Below are positions 11,126 through 21,659 of a stretch of DNA of 64,000 bases, one piece after another. A program made the position numbers and the translations under genes. This DNA comes from Odiellus spinosus (Eukaryota > Arthropoda > Arachnida > Opiliones > Phalangiidae), in contig OY987236.1 of assembly GCA_963920705.1 (NCBI GenBank), positions 13,654,886 to 13,718,885 on the forward strand, given 5' to 3'. Position 1 is the first letter of the stretch. Each line of letters begins with the position of its first letter. Under the pieces are notes generated by a model that did no database searches, was not told the DNA's origin, and saw only the letters and a program-made list of their open reading frames with translations.

Positions 11126-11471
11126 ATCAGAGTCATTTTAAATATTTAATTTGGATTCTTTCTCGCTAATAGCTCATTAATTAGTCATACGAGGCTTAAT
11201 TAAGAGCGAGAGGTTGCGGGGGAAAACGCGCATTAAGCGAGCCAGGGGAAAAGATGGTGATGATGGTTGCAAAATGAAAAATTAGCGAATACAGAAACTA
11301 GACTCCGAATTTAATAGCGCTAGAATTATCAAGGCTTCGGTAAACCAATGTCTTAATACTCTTGTAAGCGGACGTTCCGCTAATTTGAAAGGCGAGAGTA
11401 CTTCGTGGAATTTGTTTTTACTTTAACGAGGTCCGAAAATAAATCTAGAGGCAAATTAAACCATTTATTAA
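11126..11471. other. Unassigned stretch
   Basis: Slightly richer in CpG around 11210-11260 (GAGCGAGAGGTTGCGGGGGA). No gene or repeat family is recognised. Confidence 0.3.
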
Positions 11472-11620
11472 AGTTAGGATGTCATAGATTTTCATGAACT
11501 CCAAATGGAAATTGAGTAGCATTTTCGGAAAGATCGACTGTTTTACATATTTCATAGAAAAAACTACCGCGACAGTAAAAATACATATTTTATAATGACC
11601 GGAGCAAAAATATATTTAGT
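11472..11620 (-). mobile_element. Family H fragment, inverted
   Basis: Starts at a TTAA with AGTTAGGATGTCATAG and continues TTTTCATGAACTCCAAATGG and AGCATTTTCGGAAAGATCG, the inverse of the right end of H. About 150 bp survive. Confidence 0.65.
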
Positions 11621-11643
11621 ATACTTATTAACCACCTTCAACA

Positions 11644-11727
11644 TGGCAGCCGGCTTTCGAGCAAAGTACACTTTGATCTGTTCAACATATTTCCGGTTGG
11701 CAATTGCGGCCACTAGGCTACGTTAGG
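11644..11727 (+). other. Small ORF with YY1-like start context
   Basis: CAACATGGCAGCCGGC resembles the ATGGCGGC (YY1-type) context common near metazoan start sites, and opens a 27-codon frame to a TAG. There is no splice donor inside it and no known motif. It may be chance. Confidence 0.15.
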
Positions 11728-11832
11728 ACTAAATAATTTTGAACTTTTTCGGCCTGCTTGCTATCCTTAGGGACCCTATTAATTAATTATTTTCCCGCGT
11801 TTTCCCGAGGAAAAAGGTTTATAGTATTCTGA

Positions 11833-12124
11833 CAAGAAGGATCAGATAAGGAGAGGAAAAGTGGGAACGGCGCGGCTCCTACTGCGTCGGCCTAAACTCC
11901 CACTCTGGGAGAACGTGGAACAGACGGGGGTAGAGATGCTTCGTGGTAAATTGTTGTCACGTGGGTAAAACGAATCCTTTATGAGACGCGCTAGCTAGCG
12001 ACCACGTGACAACAGTTTACCTCGAGAATTTCCTATCCCCCCTTTCCACCCGAGTGAGAGGTTGGCTCTTCTCTCTCTAACTCAACGCAGCCCCACTTTT
12101 CCTCTCCTTATCTGATCCTTCTTG
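11833..12124. mobile_element. MITE C1, 7-bp target duplication
   Basis: A 292-bp element with inverted ends CAAGAAGGATCAGATAAGGA and its complement, extending about 33 bp through AGGAAAAGTGGG. It is flanked by ATTCTGA on both sides (11826-11832, 12125-12131). The interior is G+C-rich for this window and includes CACGTG words and a GCTAGCTAGC centre. Copies C2 and C3 lie at 52774 and 61140. There is no coding capacity. Confidence 0.93.
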
Positions 12125-12131
12125 ATTCTGA

Positions 12132-12640
12132 TAAGCTTCGAAAAAGTCGAGACTTTTCCTTTAAGAAATTAGCCTGTCCTTTTGTAATTCTGGTGGAGTT
12201 TTGGATGGAGTCGTTATAGTACCTTTAAAATGCTTTTAAAAGGTTTAAGCATCCGTGAAAATCGGGGGGAAATTTTAGCAAACATGTGTTTGGGGATGGG
12301 GAAAAAGAGATCGGGGTAAACACGATATAGCTCGCGTAATAATAGGTATATATCGTTCATCGCTTCGGTGAATTAAGTAATTGCACGTATTACCGTTCAT
12401 ACTTTCTTAATGCAAATTGATACCCACCCCTTTTCTAAACCTTCATTGTTTTACAACAAGCGACGGCGACATCTGGCCCGTTTCTCATTTTACATCGTTT
12501 CCTAAACTTTATACCTAAGTATTTTTTATGTAGAATTTAAAATGCTTAAGTTTAACATACCAAGTGTTTATCCGATTTGGTAAATTTTAAAGAGAATTAC
12601 TACATTGTTCATTTCCTTCTTGGTTAATAATAAAGTCGGA
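12132..12640. other. Unassigned stretch
   Basis: No gene-like exon or repeat member is recognised. A G-rich patch lies at 12264-12310. Confidence 0.3.
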
Positions 12641-12975
12641 ATAAGGCTTAGTGATTCTTGATTATAATATCAGTTGCCATTAGGCTTAACTTCTCTTGTT
12701 TATCGTATCAGTTGCAATTAGGCTTAGTGATTCTTGTTTTTAATATGATAATACAATTAGGCTTACCGATTCTTGTTTATAATATCAGATGAAATTAGGC
12801 TTACCGATTCTTGTTTATAGTATTAGGTGAAATTAGGCTTAGTGAATCTTGTTTATAATATCAGATGCAATTAGGCTTATCGATTCAGAATTATTATGTC
12901 AGTGGCAATAAGGCTTATCGATTCAGAATTATTATGTCAGTGGCAATTAGGCTTAGCGATTGGGAATAAATTTAG
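12641..12975. repeat. Minisatellite, 38-39-bp unit, about 8 copies
   Basis: The unit is AATTAGGCTTACCGATTCTT then GTTTATAATATCAGATG. Units differ by substitutions and by small length changes, and the last two switch to AGAATTATTATGTCAGTGGC. The TTAGGC word is part of the 38-bp unit and not a telomeric repeat. Confidence 0.92.
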
Positions 12976-15263
12976 GCATAATTCAAATCCATGTTCTCTC
13001 ATAATATTAACCTTGACTATAACATCTTACCTCTGACAAATTTCACTTGGCAGTTTTAGAGCGTATGGGCATTTCTTAACGTTGAAATTAAAATCAATTT
13101 CAATATTAGAGCAACATATGGGGTCGAGAATTTATCAGGTATGCCTAAATGAAATTATTTTTTAAAAAGTGCTCTGTCTAGCTTGTCGACTGATCCTAAG
13201 TTTAAATTCTGAGAGTATGTTTTCTCTTTGACCTAATTTATTTTCATTACTAGGTTCGTTATAACACCACATGTCAAATTTGAATAAAATATACATAGAA
13301 AAATAAAAGACCAGGTTTATTTTGGGGTCACCCGTGGAGACCTTTGATCAAGGAACAAAATAATATCTTAAAAAGTCGATTTGAACATTCGAAACGGTTT
13401 GAAAACGGTTCCAAAGTGTAAGTGTGAACGTAGCTTAGATGTATATTTCGTTGCGAAACATAGAAAACGTTTTATCTATTTGCGCGATCGCCGCATTCAC
13501 TCGAAACTTTTATTTATCCATTTCTCTCTCTCTCACTCACTCTTCAAGTTCTTGGACCCATTTTAGAAGTTCTATAGACGGCTGAATAACACCTACAAAT
13601 TCATATACATCTGAGTTTTTATTAGCAGATACTTTCTAGGTATTTCGTCCATTTTCTCAAAAGTTGTTTTTCGTTTATACGTCACTCTTCCTATCTCTTT
13701 GGTCAAGGATAATCTCTCTGGTCAAGGATACGACCATATATATAAGACTGATATAAATCTATTCAAGTGGAATGTTTCAGATTTATAAGCATTTTATCGC
13801 GTAGGAAGCATATTAAGGATCAAATGTATGGTTATTTCACAAAATTCAAAGATGTTTCGCCAAAAATCGTCGATATAACCGTATAGAAATATAATAAATT
13901 GTCTCGTGTGCTCGTGGCGCACTCTCAGTGACTTTTTGGCTCGCGTTATTTTATAATTACAATTATTACAATTTTAAAATTAGGCTTAGCGGAAATATGG
14001 CCATTTCTGCAATTTTTGAGCTATTCTTCAGTCTTCTTTTACTAAATTGACGGAAAAGCCCGGTTAATACACCAACTGAATCTATAAAAGCTCCGCTATA
14101 TCGAAAAACTTCTATCTCTCTATTCTAAAACAGCGGACTCTAGTCTCTGATTGGCCGGGAAGCTACAGTTTGAGAACTTTAATTTACCAAACATAAGCCC
14201 ATAGTTTAGGCTAAAAAAGATTCAAATATTATTATCTAATCTAAAAATAATACGATTAAAATATAAGCCCAGTGTAAGCCTAAAAAGTTTAAAATATTAT
14301 TTTCAAATCTAATCTAAAAAAATGATATAATTTACAGAGTTTAGTGATTACTTACTAAACCAGGGAAAAATTTAAATCTCTAGTAAAATTTTCATTTAAT
14401 AATCTTCATTTAATATCCTTTAAAACTATTATGGGTTCCAAGCTTAAATATCCAAGAGTTTTTATGTTGATTAAATTAGTGGCGCAACTATGACTTTACA
14501 CGTTTCACTCATTTATGGCAAAAATATCCTCTCCGTATTATTTTTACATTACGATTTTTTATACGATATAAATGGAAAGAAGATGTTTTTCACCTGTCGT
14601 TTGTTTATTTGCATTTTATTTCAGGCTCTGACGGGTCTTTTGGGTTTTTTGACACGCGAATATCTAGCTGAATATCATTTCAGTGTCGTATGTGTTTATT
14701 GAATTTGAATAGGGGGTTGTATTTGAATTTGCGCGTCTTCATAGTTTGGGCCGTATTTGCCAGGATCTTAGGTAAATTTCAGAAGAATATCTGTCAGTTC
14801 TTAGAAGAAAAATTCGTTGAATTTTGAAAAGCGGTATCTTTCGTAAATATTAGCTGATTTGACGGAAATTTTATCCCTGTAGGTCTATTGTTTATTGTTA
14901 AATTGTAAGACCTTATAAAATAGATTATAAAATAACCTTTATTTTAAAATACAAATATATAATGCAGTTGAACTTTTTAAATATGCCTTATGCCTACAGG
15001 TAACGATTTACAAAAAGACTGCTAATTGAAAAGGATTAACTAGTACGTTCGAAAGCTTCGTTTGTTTAATTAAACTTTTGTTTAATTTATTTTCCCAGTA
15101 AATCAAAAGCGCACTTTACCAAACTTAACAAAGAGTCAAATTTATTTTATAATGAAGAGATTGTTTCACACCCTTAAAAATGGTTCTTTTATTTGATTGC
15201 GGTCAAAAGGGACAGAATTTAAAAAATAATTGGTAGATAGAGGGTAATTAAACGAAAAGATAA
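12976..15263. other. Long non-coding stretch with one acceptor-like site
   Basis: An E arm fragment lies at about 13378-13437 (AACATTCGAAACGGTTTG to GTGTGAACGTAGCTTA). At 14606-14624 a pyrimidine tract ends in TATTTCAG, followed by 26 codons open to a TGA (phase 0, starting Ala-Leu-Thr-Gly-Leu-Leu-Gly). That could be a terminal exon, but nothing confirms it. Confidence 0.35.
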
Positions 15264-15610
15264 ATTAATTCATTTGGTCATATCTAATTCATTCATAATT
15301 AAATCAATTGGTCATACCTAATTGTTTCATAATTAACTCAATTGGTCATACCTAATTGATTCATAAATAATTCAATTGGTCATACCTAATTGTTTCATAA
15401 TTAATTCAATTGGTCATACCTAATTGTTTCATAATTAATTCAATTGGTCATACCTAATTGTTTCATAATTAATTCAATTGGTCATACCTAATTGTTTCAT
15501 AATTAATTCAATTGGTCATACCTAATTGTTTCATAATTAATTCAATTGGTCATACCTAATTGATTCATAATCATACCTAATTCATTTTTAATCAATTAAT
15601 AGATTCACGG
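15264..15610. repeat. Minisatellite, 34-bp unit, about 10 copies
   Basis: The unit AATTCAATTGGTCATACCTA plus ATTGTTTCATAATT repeats with almost no change from about 15350 to 15560, so this array is younger or better homogenised than the 41-bp array. Edge units decay on both sides. Confidence 0.95.
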
Positions 15611-16079
15611 TTATATCTAGTTCGTTTTTGGTTATATACCTAAAGACAGGAGTTGGGCAAAAATGTCAGACACGACGTCATACCTAATTTAAAGAGCCAA
15701 TTTTTATATAGACTTCATTGGTTCCGAAAGAGTACAGTATAAGGAAAAGCCTATAGAAGGGAATCTGTAAAGATATTTAGGATGAGAGGGATATGTACCA
15801 AGAAGTTCCGATTGCTCGGAGGCAACAAAATACTCCCTCTAAGGTTTTAATAAGTACTTGATTCGCGATGCAACTCTTGAAAATATTAATCTTGGCTTTG
15901 TGGCTGGCTCCTGCCAGGTTCAATTACGCCATATGACCAATAATTATTTAATATTTTAAACGCTTCATTTATTAGTAAATATAGAAATAATGGAATTATT
16001 ATTCACTTTTTAAAATGAATGTTAGAGCATAGATGCTTCAGTCAATCTCGTAATATTTTTCGCCTTCCAAAACTATTTC
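15611..16079. other. Unassigned stretch upstream of duplicated promoter
   Basis: No repeat family or exon is recognised. Confidence 0.3.
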
Positions 16080-16126
16080 TAAACGTATTTCTCAAATTAT
16101 CAGCCTCCAAATTTCAAATTTCATCG

Positions 16127-16190
16127 TTTTCCCGCCCTTTACCGTAATTAGCTAATTTTCCTCCTCACTACCCCTGGCGCGCGCATGCGC
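16127..16190 (+). promoter_or_regulatory. Promoter-like cluster with E2F and NRF1 motifs, copy 1
   Basis: TTTTCCCGCCC at 16127-16137 fits an E2F site, and the palindrome GCGCATGCGC at 16181-16190 is an exact NRF1-type core. GCCGCCATC at about 16231, on the likely transcript, fits a YY1-type initiator. Together they suggest a TATA-less promoter that reads rightward into the exon ending at 16393. Binding is inferred from motif match only. Confidence 0.5.
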
Positions 16191-16229
16191 AGATACCGTC
16201 TTCTTCCCCGAATCCCGACCCGATTGCAG

Positions 16230-16393
16230 TTCAGTGTATTGCCGCCATCGTAGTTGACACGCGTCGTTAATTGTTTAAAAAAGTCAATCTAAATAACTTT
16301 TTAAAGTATAGTTAATGCGAAAAATGAATTATCAGTGGATAACTAAAAGAACATAGGTTAACGAAACGCTGTAATTTTGGTTCCTCAAATTCG
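16230..16393 (+). other. Candidate non-coding first exon, copy 1
   Basis: The stretch between the promoter cluster and a strong donor (TTCG|GTGAGT, intron from 16394) has only short frames, so it would be 5' UTR. The donor and its surroundings are among the best conserved parts of the two tandem copies. The 5' boundary is a guess. Confidence 0.4.
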
Positions 16394-17057
16394 GTGAGTT
16401 TAAGAATTGGTTTTTTTCTAACTCCTCGTGATTGATAGAAGTTAGGCCTAGTCGACGAAAAAAGGCTACGGTTTAAGCTATGGTTTAAGCCGGCTAGGGA
16501 GAACGGAGGCTAGACAAGCTCTGACGTCTATCATGATTCATGAAACACGTACGTGGCTGTTCAGATCATTTAAAAATTTACTGGCAGAATTTTTTTGTAT
16601 TTATTTTACCGGCATTTTTAGTAAACTAATGTGTAAAATAATTTAAGCCATATTCCGAACTATATCATGGATATTCGGTACGTTCAAGGTCGTTTCTCCA
16701 GAAATCATGTTTTATAAAATGGCATTTGTCGGCAGTCTAGCTAAAAATTACGTCTAGGCTTAATTTTTTTTACGATTCCGGCACAAGAAATTCTGTTATT
16801 TTAATCATAATGTATTGACATTATTGAGGATAGAATTTATGAGGAGGATGTTAGTGAATTATAATATTGTAGTCCATTTTTTTCAGGTAAAAACTAATCT
16901 TTTATATTATTCCAATATATATTTTTTAAATATTTGACCTTGACCTTGAACGCTAGCTCGATCGCTATCTCTTTTTGACCTGTCCTCCCTTCCCACCCGA
17001 GAAACGGTGGAAAGGTAATGTAATTTATACAGTACATAAAAGTACTAGAGTGGGGAA

Positions 17058-17076
17058 GTCACGTGATGTGACGTCA
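17058..17076. promoter_or_regulatory. Adjacent E-box and CRE, uninterrupted copy
   Basis: GTCACGTGA and TGACGTCA lie 2 bp apart. The same composite site in the right-hand duplicate is split by hAT element F, so this is the empty-site version. Confidence 0.45.
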
Positions 17077-17360
17077 TTAGCTAGACCGAGGTGATACTGT
17101 TGCTCTGAACCATGATAATGAACACCAAAGATTTAATACGTTAAATTGGATTATTATTTATGATAAACCCAATAGTGGGGCCCGAAACTTTTTTACGGCT
17201 AAGGTGGCGGTGAAATGTAATAATATTTAAATACCCAAATAATCTGATACACATCGAATTTCAACTTGATCAATTTTAATCTCTTTCCTTGAATCACCCT
17301 ATATTACTAAAAAATACTAAATCTAGAAAGTTGTACCTTTCGTATGAAAATTATCGTTAA

Positions 17361-17526
17361 AGGGAGAATGCATTCTAACACCAGGGGATTTTTTTATCGA
17401 TTCCTTATCGTTAAAATAGGCCTAATCCACCGGTAAAAAGATTGCAAATACTTAACTAAAAATATATTTAGCTGGATTCATGGAGATCCTGCATTCCCCC
17501 TATAATTGCCATCGATCAAATGTCGC
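17361..17526 (+). mobile_element. Family A element, left half, in copy 1
   Basis: TTAA at 17357 is followed by AGGGAGAATGCATTC, then TATCGATTCCTTATCG and AGGCCTAATCCACCGG, and an internal ATTCATGGAGATCCTGCATT. The right arm is missing. The host sequence on the left is inverted H (ACCTTTCGTATGAAAATTAT). Confidence 0.75.
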
Positions 17527-17951
17527 TATATAATCCATATAGGCCTTTGAAAATGGTGACAGCCTCACTTTAAGCTTTTTCAAATAATGTTCAAGCGTTT
17601 TCGCAATTTTTTTAAACTTATTTTGAAGTGTGTAGCCAACCAAATTTATGCTTGAATAAGCCGCTTCCCTCGCGAATGGTCTTTTTAGAATCTAGAGATA
17701 AGTTTATAAACCAGGTAAATTTTAGGTTTGTCTTTTCCGAGTTCAATTCGAGGAATTTTGTTGATAGAAAGTTTGGGAAACAAAATCTACCATGCGTGCG
17801 TGATGCGGGACAAAGATTCTAAAGAATTTGGGAGGATATAGGTTGTATGGAAACCATAAAATTATTTTATCTTAAGCGATCAAAACCCATGTTTTCTCAT
17901 TGAACATATTTCTCAAATTATAGGTAGGCCTAGAAATTTCAAATTTCTTGT

Positions 17952-18007
17952 TTTTCCCGCCCTTTACCATAATTTCCTCCTCACTACCCCTGGCGTGCGC
18001 TTGCGCA
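17952..18007 (+). promoter_or_regulatory. Promoter-like cluster, copy 2
   Basis: The E2F-type TTTTCCCGCCC is retained unchanged at 17952-17962. The NRF1-type site is present as TGCGCTTGCGCA (17996-18007), one base off the palindrome in copy 1. Retention in both copies may reflect constraint or simply recent common origin. Confidence 0.45.
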
Positions 18008-18054
18008 GATACCGTCTTCTTCCCCGTCCCGCCTCTCCGATTAGAATCCAGTCA

Positions 18055-18219
18055 GTGAACAATGGCAGACTTTAGCGTTAACACGCGTCGTTAATTGTTA
18101 TGAAACGAAGTCGGTTTAAATAGCTTTTAAAATCGAGTTAAAACGTAAAATGTAATATCAATAGATGTCTATAATAACATCGATTAATGAAACGATGTGG
18201 CTTTGGTTCCTCTAATTCG
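18055..18219 (+). other. Candidate non-coding first exon, copy 2
   Basis: Matches the exon at 16230-16393 and ends at the same donor, TTCG|GTGAGT (intron from 18220). An ATG at 18061 (MADFSVNTRR, then stop) exists only here. If both copies are used they would be alternative first exons of one downstream gene. Confidence 0.4.
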
Positions 18220-18961
18220 GTGAGTTTAAGAATTGGCTTTTTTCTATCTCCTCGTAAATCGTAATTGATAGACGTTAGGCCTAGTCGACGGAAAAATGGC
18301 GGGGAGAACCGAGGCTAGACAAGCTCTGACGTCGATTATAATACCACGTACGTGGCTGTTAATATCATTTAACAATTTACTGACCCCCCAATTCAGGGCA
18401 GAAATATTTTGTATTTAATTTTAGTGGCATTTTGGTAAACTTTACGTGAAAAATAATTTAAGCCCGGACTGTCCGGTTCCGAACTATCTCATGGATATTC
18501 GGTACTCAAGGTCGTTTCTCTAGAATTTTTTTTTTTTTTTTTTTTTTTTATAAAATGGCTCGTATCGTCCCATTGTTGAATCTAGCGTAGAATTACGCCT
18601 AGGCTTAATATTTTTTACGATTCCGTCACAAGAAATTCTGTTATTTTCATCCTATTGCATTGACATTTATTGATGATAGAATTTATGAGGAATATGTTAT
18701 TGAATTATAATTTTTTAGTCCAATTTTTATTTTATTCCAAAATTTACTGTGTAAATATTTGACATTGACCTTGAACGCTCGCTCGAACGCTTTCTCTTTT
18801 TATCCTCTCCTCCCCTCCCACCCGATAAAGGTGGAAAAGAAATGTAATTTATATACAGTGCATGAAATCATGTACCAAGTTGCTCATTCTGTTAAGATAG
18901 AGGTTTCTTATTTTTAGCGGATTGAAATACAGACCGAGTGGGGAAGAGAAGTCACGTGATG

Positions 18962-19157
18962 CAGGGGCGTCGCTAGGATCTTCAAATTGGGGGGGGGGGG
19001 GCTAATCTGGGCAATTGGGGCTTTTGGGGCAGTTAATCGGGGCTATTCAGGGGGGTTCTGGGGAAACACATGTATTTTTAAAAATTTTGGGGGGGGGGGC
19101 TAATTTGAAATTTGGGGGGCTATAGCCCCCCCCAAAAAAGGACTAGCGACGCCCCTG
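18962..19157. mobile_element. hAT MITE F, 8-bp target duplication
   Basis: A 196-bp element with inverted ends CAGGGGCGTCGCTAGG and CTAGCGACGCCCCTG and a G-run-rich interior. It is flanked by ACGTGATG on both sides (18954-18961, 19158-19165). The left tandem copy at 17058-17076 has a single ACGTGATG and no element, which is direct proof of insertion. The CAGGGG end and the 8-bp duplication are classic hAT features. Confidence 0.95.
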
Positions 19158-19533
19158 ACGTGATGTGACGTCAAACTATTTAGACCGGTGTACAAATTTT
19201 ACCGAAGTGATACACTTGCTCGAAACCATGATATTGAACTCCAAATTTTTAATTCGTTCGATTAGATAATTATTATATGGCGGGAAAATGTAAAAATAGT
19301 TGAACCCCCAAACAATCTGATTCACATCGAATTTTAACTTGATAAATTTTAATCTGATTAATTGAATCGCCCTAAATTACTGCCCCATATTTGCAATCCA
19401 TTTATATGTTAGTCAAACCTCTAAACCTTAGTGCTTTCTTTTGGATTCCCAAGTCCAACAAAATGGCTCACTTTCGTGCGGTCTTTTTCGTGAAAGTACT
19501 AAAACTGGAAAACTCTATGAAAATTATAGTTAA

Positions 19534-19606
19534 AGGGATAATGCAAGTGATTTTTTTATCCATTCCTTATCTTTTAAATAGGCCTAATCCATCAGTAAAA
19601 AAATTA

Positions 19607-19646
<40 letters not shown>

Positions 19647-19730
19647 GTTGGTCTGTTGGTCTGTTGGTCTAGGCCTATTTAAACGATAAGGAATCTATAA
19701 AAATCACTTGTTGTTAGGTTGCATTCTCCC
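19534..19730. mobile_element. Family A element in copy 2, short form
   Basis: TTAA, AGGGATAATGCAAGTG, a left arm to AGGCCTAATCCATCAG, then a T tract of about 34 and a short GTTGGTCTGTTGGTCT repeat, then the inverted right arm to GCATTCTCCC and TTAA. The middle hairpin part of the family is absent. It lies in inverted H at the sequence ATCGTTAATTACG of other H copies. Confidence 0.85.
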
Positions 19731-20098
19731 TTAATGAAGTTCTAGAAATAAACTATGTACGCGTTCAAATATTAGTATAATGTAAACCAAATCCAAATAG
19801 GTGACAGCCTCACTTTAAGCTTTTTTAAATAATGTTCAATCGATTTTGCAAATTTGTTTTTGACTTATTTTGAAGTGTAGGCAACCGACTTTATAGTTGT
19901 ATAAGCCGCTTCCCTCGCGAAAAGTCTTAAATTCTTCTTAGCCATCTTCAGATAAGTTTATAAACAAAATAAAGTTTATTTTAGGTTTGTCTTTTCCGAG
20001 TTCAATTCGAGGAATTTTGTTGATAAATAAAGTTTGGGAAACAAAATCTATTATGCGTGCGTGATGTGGGACCAAGTTTCTAAAGAATTTGGGATAAT

Positions 20099-20506
20099 AC
20101 TAAAGCCGAAAAGAGCTTTACCGTAGGAAAGACATGAAAATCTCGTCCAAAACTCACTTTCTCATAAATTCCTTTTTACTTGAATTTTTAAAGGGCGGTT
20201 ATTTTTAAAAAATAACCCAATTCAAATTCTATTTGCATTGGGATTCTTACAATTATATATAAGAATAGTCAAAAGTCTATCCCTTTATTTCGGCAGATTA
20301 TAATTCGAGACAGTCTACAGTCGATAATATACATAATTCAATTCTATGCGGACGATTTTATGATTTCATGATGACATACGTTTTGATTTGGGTATACGTA
20401 GCTCAATTGCTTTAAAACAAAGCCTAAGTTTGTGAATTCTATGACAAATAACGAAGAAAGCTATCAAAAAATATGAGTACCTAAACCTAGCGTTCGTATT
20501 ATAAGC
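20099..20506. other. Unassigned stretch
   Basis: A+T-rich, with no recognised gene or repeat member. Confidence 0.3.
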
Positions 20507-20650
20507 GTCCTCTAATGGCAAACAGTAGCAAAAGTAGTGGCAAGCAAACTACATGCGTTGCTGCCGGTTGCTGCTATGGACAGAGAATAAGCAGACGTAC
20601 ACGAGGGATTTTGTTAGTTACTATTGTGCACTGTTTCGTCGTTAGAGGAC
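20507..20650. mobile_element. Short inverted-repeat element Q
   Basis: GTCCTCTAATGGCAAACAGT on the left pairs imperfectly with CACTGTTTCGTCGTTAGAGG on the right, giving a 144-bp MITE-like unit. Target duplication not resolved. Confidence 0.5.
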
Positions 20651-20707
20651 TCTAATGAACGGCAGATTTTGTAATTCATTAATATCTTCTATTGGTAACA
20701 GTCCTAG

Positions 20708-21043
20708 CAGAAGCCGATGAAACCCTCCTTTGAAGTCTATTACTCCCGGGTCTTGTCTACCCCGCTCTGTATGGGTTAGTTTCAAAAAGCGCGATTCGTA
20801 CGCCTCCTAACGGTAGATATTTTCGGAACGGGAGTTCGTCGAGCGAATATCTCTAGCAGCCTTGGAGTTCGTCGAAAAAACGTCGTCGTTTGTGGAGAGA
20901 GAGAATTTCCAATTTTCCGTAGACAGGGGGTATGAAGTAGGACCCCTCCGATCTCGTAAAATTGGGAATTTTACCCATACAGAGAGGAGCGCTATATCGA
21001 ACGTTGGAGTAGTAGACTTCAAAGGAGGTTTCATCGGCTTCTG
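20708..21043. mobile_element. MITE D2, 7-bp target duplication
   Basis: Same family as D1 (5474), 336 bp, with ends CAGAAGCCGATG and CATCGGCTTCTG and target copies GTCCTAG (20701-20707, 21044-21050). The two copies differ at few sites, so both inserted fairly recently. Confidence 0.93.
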
Positions 21044-21203
21044 GTCCTAGGTGAATTACTGTGAATTAGCCTCATTAGAAAAACTAAACACCAGGGTGAA
21101 CTCTAGTTCTTTTTATAGGTGTAATAGAACGAAAAGCGGACAAAGTTCGGCTAAAAAGTAATAAGGTATGATGATCATACTGTGCTTACTTTTAATTTAT
21201 TAA

Positions 21204-21655
21204 AGGGAGAATGAAAGGCCAAAACAACCTATTTTTAATCGATTAAGAATGCTAAAATAATGAGAAAAACAATAATATAACTCACCAAAAATATTTCGTT
21301 ATTTTATAATCAATTTCCAAAGTTCCGAAACTTGCAGATGCTAAACCTTGGCTGCCTAGCTCGGCGAACTAGGCGAGCACGAGCCATATATATATATTTT
21401 TAATATTCCAGTCTGATCTAGTCGCCAATCACGAGCGAGTACGCGTATTTTTAAAAACGCCTACTCGCTCGTGATTGGCGACAAGAACAGTTCACCGAGC
21501 TAGGCAGCCTAGACTTAGCATCGGAACTTTGGAAATTGATTATAAAATAACGAAATATTTTTGGTGAGTTATATTATTGTTTTTCTCATTATTTTAGCAT
21601 TCTTAATCGATTAAAAATAGGTTGTTTCGGCCTTTGATTCTCCCTTTAACGAACA
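21204..21655. mobile_element. Fold-back element B with TTAA duplication
   Basis: A 452-bp element flanked by TTAA (21200-21203, 21656-21659). The ends AGGGAGAATGAAAGGCC and the complement resemble family A only for the first 10 bp. The arms are nearly perfect for about 130 bp; a second inner inverted pair, GTCGCCAATCACGAGCGAGT at 21421-21440, almost closes the middle. No coding capacity. Confidence 0.92.
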
Positions 21656-21659
21656 CGGT

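Larger units (their letters stand above)
16080..17835 (+). repeat. Tandem segmental duplication, left copy
   Basis: This 1.75-kb segment is repeated immediately downstream at 17905-20098. Shared blocks in the same order include CCCGCCCTTTACC, TACCGTCTTCTTCCCC, AATTCGGTGAGTTTAAG, GAGGCTAGACAAGCTCTGAC, TGACCTTGAACGC, and the tail AAAGAATTTGGGA. Both copies hold an inverted H fragment interrupted by a family A element at the same TTAA, so that insertion predates the duplication. The copies have since diverged clearly, with many substitutions and small indels. Confidence 0.93.
17905..20098 (+). repeat. Tandem segmental duplication, right copy
   Basis: This copy is longer than the left one (2.19 kb against 1.75 kb). 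The excess comes from hAT element F (18962-19157 plus its 8-bp duplication), a fuller A element with a long T tract, a T tract at 18530-18549, and small indels. Order and orientation match the left copy throughout. Confidence 0.93.

Noticed and set aside
12641-12975. TTAGGC words resembling nematode telomere
   Set aside because: The word occurs once per 38-bp unit and not in tandem.
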